Positions 7,177 to 11,467 of a stretch of 11,467 bases of DNA are shown here, piece by piece. The position numbers and the translations under genes were made by a program. Under the pieces are notes generated by a model. The model saw only the letters and a list, made by a program, of their open reading frames with translations, did no database searches and was not told the origin of the DNA. Origin of the DNA: Gonium pectorale (taxonomy: Eukaryota; Chlorophyta; Chlorophyceae; Chlamydomonadales; Volvocaceae); contig LSYV01000007.1 in the NCBI GenBank assembly GCA_001584585.1, positions 777,098 through 788,564 on the forward strand. Reading direction: 5' to 3'. Positions within the stretch are counted from its first letter, which is position 1; each line of letters opens with the position of its first letter.

Positions 7177-10100
7177 ATGAGGCCGCCCTACATCGAGACG
7201 GGCACCTCGACCAACTTTCGTCTCGCCCTAGTTCACGCAACCTATCTAGTCCTCGTCCTCTGGTTTAAATATGCAGTGACTCGAGCTTCTCCAGGCTGGC
7301 CGCGGCTAGTGCGGTCCCTTCCAATAATTCTTGCGAATATTGCATCGCCTTGGCTCTTCGACGTGATGGAAGAGGTTCTGCCGCGCGTCATCATGCTTTT
7401 CGCGTTCACTTGGCTGAACAACTTCAAGGCGAGCAGTCGCTGACCCACGCTGACCTGTCAGTCGTCCCCGTCACATACGCCCTTTTCGCCCTCGATGCCT
7501 ATGGCAATAAGGAAGTCTCCTGCTGCCTTTAACATGCTCATTCTGATGCAGGTGCTGGCGTTCTGCCTGGGCAGGGCCCCCTTCCGGGTGCGTGGGGTGT
7601 GGCATAGGCGCGGGGGTGTCGCGCATGGTTGGCGCTGCAAGCGCCTTCACCCGCGGGCGCAGGACGGGTTGGAGTCTTGGACGACCGGGACCAAAAATGG
7701 TGTATTGTGCACCGGTATGTGGGGCTGGAGGTTCACCAACCCGCAGCCTTTGTCTGAAGTCGTGCTGCCCGTAATCTACGCCATGCGCGGGCGCGTCTTC
7801 TGGCTGACTGCTGCTCCGGGGATATCAGAAACCTGCGTGACTGGGTGCAGTGCCTCGACTGCAGGAGGACATGACGATGCCCCAGATCGCGGCAGTCATG
7901 ATGCTTCCCATCTTCCCCAAGCCCCGTAAGCACGGCTGGGTTGTTACTGCGGGAGGGTCATACGATGCAGTCGCAAGCACAGGCAACGACAGAATGGCAT
8001 GCCGTCCAAGAGGGCTGACTCAATCATTCGAGCGTTGCATTCGTGCATGGAGCATAGCGTCCCAGTGATGAGGGTGCTATGGGTGGGGGTTACGATGAGA
8101 ACGGAGGTCAATATGCAGTGGGTGACGCGGGGTCACGCAGTCGAGCCCTTGCTGAATTTCCACGCTTGGTCCCTCGCCCTCCAGCTGAGCGTACAAATGC
8201 GGGACCCGAGGGTCGGCTACAGGATTCGGCAGGCTCCGGCACCAGCCTGGCTTTACGCTGGCTCGGCAAGATGAGTGAGTACCGTGGCGCAATGGAAGGC
8301 CCCCGTTGCGTGCCGCTGCGCGTGCAATTACTGCGATGAAGAGACCGTCTGATGTGTAGCGCTTATGGATGGAGAGACTGTCCAATATGTAGCACTTGCG
8401 TCGGCGCTTCCGAGCGAGGAAGGCCAAAGAAGACGCACCGCGCCATCTCTTCAACCTTGCAGCGCTGCTGGGCGTTGTGGTGTACCTGGAGCTGAACGTG
8501 GCGCACAGCCTGCCCCGCGTCCTCGAACACTACTTGCATGGTGGGTAGGATGCAAGCCTGCAACATAAACCAACATGTGAGGCAGAGCATGCGAATTTGC
8601 TCCTGGGCGCCCTGCATGATGCGATGATGTCCCTTGGCAATGTTGATGTGACTGCACGATGCCCTGCAACGGCCCTGCACCCTCAGCCTTCGGTCTGTAC
8701 TCGTTCGTCGGCTTTCTGATGGATGGCCCCGGCGCGGTGGCGGTGGAGGCCCTGGGGCTGCAGCTGGTGCCCACCTTCGACCAGCCGTGGCTGGTGAGGG
8801 CTGATGTCGTACTAAACTACGTGATGTGACACGGTTGATCCGGCTGATCCGGCTCGTAAACGGCAGGTCCGGGGGAAAAGAGGGGGGTAAGGCGACTGAA
8901 GGTAGGAACACCACGATCTCGTATTACAAGCTGCTAACGACCAGAGGCGAGCGACCACGACCTGTGCGCGGGCTGTAGAACCTCACGATAGTTAACAGCG
9001 ATACCGGATGGGCAGACCACTCGACGGTATGACGCTACTCCACAGCGTACAGAATCTACTCAGGCAATACGAAGATGGTCGAGCAGCCAGCACTCTGACA
9101 GCCCCCCTTGCGCCAACCATAGGGCCTCTGCATGGCACTGGATAAGACAATGGCGCAGCTACACCACGACATAAGCACAATACACGTCTCCTAGATATAC
9201 CAACGGTAACTCAGTAGCAGGCAGATGCTTACTCAGAATCAGGCCACGGCAACGAACTGACACGGCGTGCCAAACCCAGTGGCAACCCAAGTGCTACCGG
9301 AATCCACGGAACGTACGCACCGCCCCGTTCGCATTTGACGGGCGATTCACGCAAAAAAGGCGGCCGTGCTTAAAGATGCGCTCATGGTTCGTGGTCCTGC
9401 CGATGACGGTGGTTCGGAGAGTCATAGTCATGTACGGCCGGCCGATCAGGGCGCGTTCATGGTTTCCGACTTGTCCATTATCGTGACGTCATCCATTGCC
9501 GCTCTTGCCGGTGCGCAACGCCCCTCCTTGCAGAGCTCCTCCCTGTCTGACTTCTGGGGCCGGCGCTGGAACATCACCACCAGCTCAGTACTGCGCACAC
9601 TCATCTACGACCCAATAGTGGACGGGGCGCTCATCAACCCGCGACACAGGACAAGCGCCGGCTGCCCGCTGACGCCGGCGGGAAGTCGCGACCAGCGGGC
9701 ACAAGAGCCACAGGGGCCGGTGAAGGAAGGAAGGAGGGAAGGAGCGAGACGCGAGAAGGAACCACCCAAGGGCTCGAAGCCCAGCTTATGGCGGCAGCAG
9801 CTGGGCCTACATGCCACCTTCCTCACCAGCGGCCTGATTCACGAGTACACTGCGTGGAACGTTAGCGGCCTGTGAGTACCGGTACCTGCTGCAGGGAGGA
9901 GACGGCATAGAGGCTCGCTGTGCAGGATAGCATATAGGTGTCTGTGTTCTGGCAATGTTCCCCAACAGCTGCGCCGAGACCGCCACAAAGTCATCGACCT
10001 ACACTTAAATTTGGCATCACGCGTTGCGACCCGTTTCCCAGCTTCGCAACACCCCCCCCGCAGCAACAAATGGCACTGGAAGTGGACGCTGTTCTTCTAC

Positions 10101-10948
10101 GCTCAAGCTCCGCTGATGACTGCGGAGTGGCTCGTCCGCAAGGCGCTGCGCCGCGCGGGTGTCCCGGGCCTGCCGCGCTGGCTCTCCACCATCGCCACGC
10201 TCGCGGTCCTGGAGGTGCGTGTACCAGTTGTCCTCTTCCTCTGCTAATTACTCTTTTTTGTCCACAGAAAGAGTGGTAGATGTTGTAGGTGCTGCGCTCT
10301 TGATGCCATTGTTGGGGGTACCAACCGCCTGCCCGTGTGCATTCCGCCGTGCGGCGATGGCGCTAGACCTGTGAGGGACGTGCCGCCTGGCGCAAGGAGT
10401 TGCGCTGGTGAAAAGCGGCAAAGGAATAGGGAGCCCACCGCCACGGACATAAAACACCCGAAGGCGCGACCTTACCAGGCAGTAGGGTGGTTTGGCGCAA
10501 GGCAATCTGCTTGAGGACTTGCGGATGTGGGATCCGACGGGTCCCGTCAGCTCTCAATTAGTCCCATCGCTCCTTTCCTGGCCATTCTCCAGTTGTTAGC
10601 CACTCGTAGCCACCGCACATGCGCAAGTACCGTATGCCACCCGCGGTGTACAATGCCGCCTGTGAGGTTTGTCCCGCCTCGTTCCCATTGGGGAAGGTTA
10701 CAGGTAGGAGAGAGGGAGAAGGGCGAAGACATCGGGAGGGATTAAACGGCCCTCCCGATGAGAAAACCACCAAAACCTTGCCCTGTCCACAGGCCCTTGC
10801 GTACCATTTATTCTTTGGCTTTGTGGACGACGACTGCGACCTCACTTCGCGAATGGTGAACGCCGTCGGCGCCAACTTCAAGGGAGCACTGGAATCGGCA
10901 GGTCCGCTGCTTTCAATGGTAGGGTTCGGCGGCCTGGCCGCCAAGTAA
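7177..10948 (+). CDS. Wax synthase-like MBOAT O-acyltransferase, paralogue 2 (9 exons)
   Basis: Coding exons: 7177-7428, 7552-7587, 7865-7925, 8185-8274, 8463-8540, 8687-8793, 9534-9871, 10064-10214 and 10793-10948 (TAA). They join in frame to 422 aa. Family and predicted role are as for gene 1: acyl transfer from acyl-CoA to a hydroxyl acceptor in the ER membrane. Visible: hydrophobic segments near 13-32 and 46-60; WLNNFK then VLAFCLGRAPFR (79-96); an amphipathic, Gly-rich exon 4 (117-147); FGLYSFVGFLMDGPG from 174; DFWGRRWN (214-221); GLIHEYTAW with probable catalytic His311; and a C-terminal hydrophobic, Arg-rich region. All shared exons match gene 1 in phase, and in length except exons 1, 7 and 9. 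The ATG in CCAAAATGAGG suits an algal start and follows a likely UTR acceptor; an in-frame ATG at 7108 lies upstream of that acceptor. Intron 1 has a GC donor, and introns 6 and 8 are unusually long. Exon 5 starts at 8463, supported by the matching acceptor in gene 1. Confidence 0.8.
7429..7551 (+). other. GC-AG intron in gene 2
   Basis: The exon ends AACTTCAAG and the intron begins GCGAGC, ending in GATGCAG at 7551. The equivalent site in gene 1 is AACTTTAAG followed by GTACGT at 3078. No GT at the right phase is available nearby, and using the GC donor restores the conserved NFK-VLAF junction. GC-AG introns are a known minor class spliced by the major spliceosome. Confidence 0.75.
8335..8400. 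repeat. 33-bp tandem duplication with only transition differences
   Basis: Units 8335-8367 and 8368-8400 abut exactly. They differ at eight positions, every one a transition. The repeat lies in intron 4 of gene 2, ending 62 nt before exon 5. The equivalent intron of gene 1 shows no such unit. Confidence 0.6.
8794..9533 (+). other. Enlarged intron 6 of gene 2 (740 nt)
   Basis: The same intron in gene 1 (4442-4613) is 172 nt. The extra roughly 570 nt holds no convincing ORF. A 9-bp unit TGATCCGGC is repeated near 8836-8854. The base composition is less G-rich than the exons, resembling the far-left intergenic DNA, which suggests inserted sequence, but I see no terminal repeats or target-site duplication. 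The first 8 nt of the intron are identical to gene 1. Confidence 0.6.
9722..9761 (+). repeat. Purine-rich GGAA-type tract inside exon 7 of gene 2
   Basis: An almost pure purine run built of GAAG/GGAAG units encodes the charged KEGRREGARREKE part of the loop between DFWGRRWN and the HEY motif. Gene 1 has an unrelated Ala/Gln/Lys-rich loop here. Slippage in simple sequence probably drives the length difference (362 versus 338 nt for exon 7). Confidence 0.6.
10215..10792 (+). other. Enlarged last intron of gene 2 with duplicated acceptor
   Basis: This 578-nt intron replaces a 172-nt one in gene 1. TGTCCACAG occurs exactly twice, at 10259-10267 and 10784-10792, and the second copy is the working acceptor in front of GCC CTT GCG. 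The DNA between the copies is 516 bp, and the unit including one copy is 525 bp. Splicing to the first copy would add only three codons (KEW) before a stop. The layout resembles a target-site duplication around an insert, but no terminal inverted repeats are visible. Confidence 0.6.
10730..10760. repeat. Perfect 11-bp hairpin near the last acceptor of gene 2
   Basis: CATCGGGAGGG (10730-10740) pairs exactly with CCCTCCCGATG (10750-10760) across a 9-nt loop. It ends 32 nt before exon 9. In the pre-mRNA it could sit near the branch point and influence acceptor choice. Confidence 0.7.
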
Positions 10949-11371
10949 GGCGCGCCGCCAGGGGCTCAGGGCACTTGAGTGACTGGAGCCGATTGCTCCC
11001 GTAGCGGCTGCGTTGCCGGTGCCGGAGGTGGCGCCGGCTTCTAGACGTGTGGCCTTGACAAAGTCTGGTGCCTTAGTGGCATCCTGGTCTGATCCAGTGT
11101 GGCGCAGACAGCGTGGTGCGGACGTTGAGGAGCCCAACGGAGCTGCCAAGTTGTAAATAGCACACGGGTACCTGGTTTCTTGGACCAGGACTTGGTCTTT
11201 CGACGGGACCTGCGAGACCTGCACGTGCACGTTGCCAAAGCGATCTGTCACTGCAACACGATCCGAGCAGCTGACCTGGTCCCGGAACTTCGGCGCCATA
11301 CGAGCACGGGAGCGGCTCCACGCAACGCGATGGCGTATGGGGCGTTGCGGCACGTGCCTGGGCCGCTTCAT
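10913..11371 (-). other. Unproven minus-strand ORF, 152 codons
   Basis: This is the longest open frame to the right of gene 2, and it stays open upstream to a stop near 11425. It contains a beta-like stretch DRFGNVHVQVSQVPSKDQV, and a GTACCC donor-like site follows VQETR. It overlaps exon 9 of gene 2 and its 3'UTR in antisense, so the 3' part is unlikely to be coding. The portion at about 11180-11371 might be an exon of a convergent gene. I recognise no family. Confidence 0.15.
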
Positions 11372-11467
11372 CGCCTGGCGCCCGTTCTTAATGTGAGCGG
11401 TACTACCAGCCGGGCGCGGTGGTTAGGACGAGAAGTTACAATGGGACTGGGGGCGCCGTACCTCGTG
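10949..11467 (+). other. 3' flank of gene 2
   Basis: About 520 bases after the stop codon. It should contain the 3'UTR, ending soon after the TGTAA at 11152. Beyond that I see only the unproven minus-strand ORF. No fourth-exon or third-paralogue sequence is visible. Confidence 0.5.
11152..11156 (+). terminator. Candidate poly(A) signal TGTAA of gene 2
   Basis: The first TGTAA after the stop of gene 2, 203 nt downstream. It would give a 3'UTR of a little over 200 nt, in the normal range for green algae. Confidence 0.4.

Noticed and set aside
8413..8462. Longer exon 5 in gene 2 starting after a GAG at 8410-8412
   Set aside because: It keeps phase, but the acceptor is poor and the extra residues have no match in gene 1, whereas the CAG at 8460-8462 matches the gene 1 acceptor position.
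8363..8914. 183-codon minus-strand ORF
   Set aside because: It runs antisense to exons 5 and 6 of gene 2 and across introns; its openness follows from GC-rich coding sequence on the other strand.
10268..10374. Alternative last coding exon with a membrane-like peptide VVDVVGAALLMPLLG
   Set aside because: It is out of frame with the phase-0 donor at 10214. In the correct frame it stops after three codons, and exon 9 at 10793 matches gene 1 well.

Overview
The window looks like nuclear DNA from a eukaryote, most likely a green alga (Chlorophyta, possibly a chlorophycean or volvocine species). The evidence is moderately GC-rich sequence with no long bacterial-style ORFs, many short GC-rich exons split by introns of 120-740 nt with GTGAGT/GTGCGT-type donors and CAG acceptors, and TGTAA elements (the usual green-algal poly(A) signal) after the stop codons. 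The species assignment is an inference.

The main content is a head-to-tail tandem pair of paralogous genes on the + strand. Both encode polytopic membrane proteins that resemble the plant-type wax synthase / MBOAT O-acyltransferase family. Gene 1 spans 2668-5670 (10 coding exons, 432 aa). Gene 2 spans 7177-10948 (9 coding exons, 422 aa). I assembled both models by hand. Every junction keeps frame, and the eight introns shared by the two genes sit at the same positions and phases, which is strong support for both models. Both keep the DFWGRRWN motif and a later HEY motif containing the probable catalytic histidine. Neither looks like a pseudogene.

Layout: 1-2667 is upstream DNA with several short inverted and direct repeats and no gene I can support. 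2668-5670 is gene 1, with a TGTAA at 5750. 5671-7176 is intergenic DNA with short tandem repeats and a GT microsatellite, and may hold the promoter and a 5'UTR intron of gene 2. 7177-10948 is gene 2. 10949-11467 is its 3' flank, with a TGTAA at 11152 and an unproven minus-strand ORF.

The differences between the paralogues are the most interesting part. Gene 1 has an extra intron in its first coding exon that gene 2 lacks. Gene 2 has a GC-AG intron where gene 1 has GT-AG. Exons 6-8 contain near-identical DNA blocks while exons 1-5, exon 9 and all introns are diverged, a patchwork that suggests gene conversion. The last intron of gene 2 holds a 525-bp segment bounded by a 9-bp direct repeat that duplicates the splice acceptor. 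If the family call is right, both enzymes would transfer acyl groups from acyl-CoA to a hydroxyl acceptor such as a fatty alcohol in the ER membrane. I see no mobile-element gene, CRISPR array, rRNA or tRNA, and no clearly new multi-gene system.
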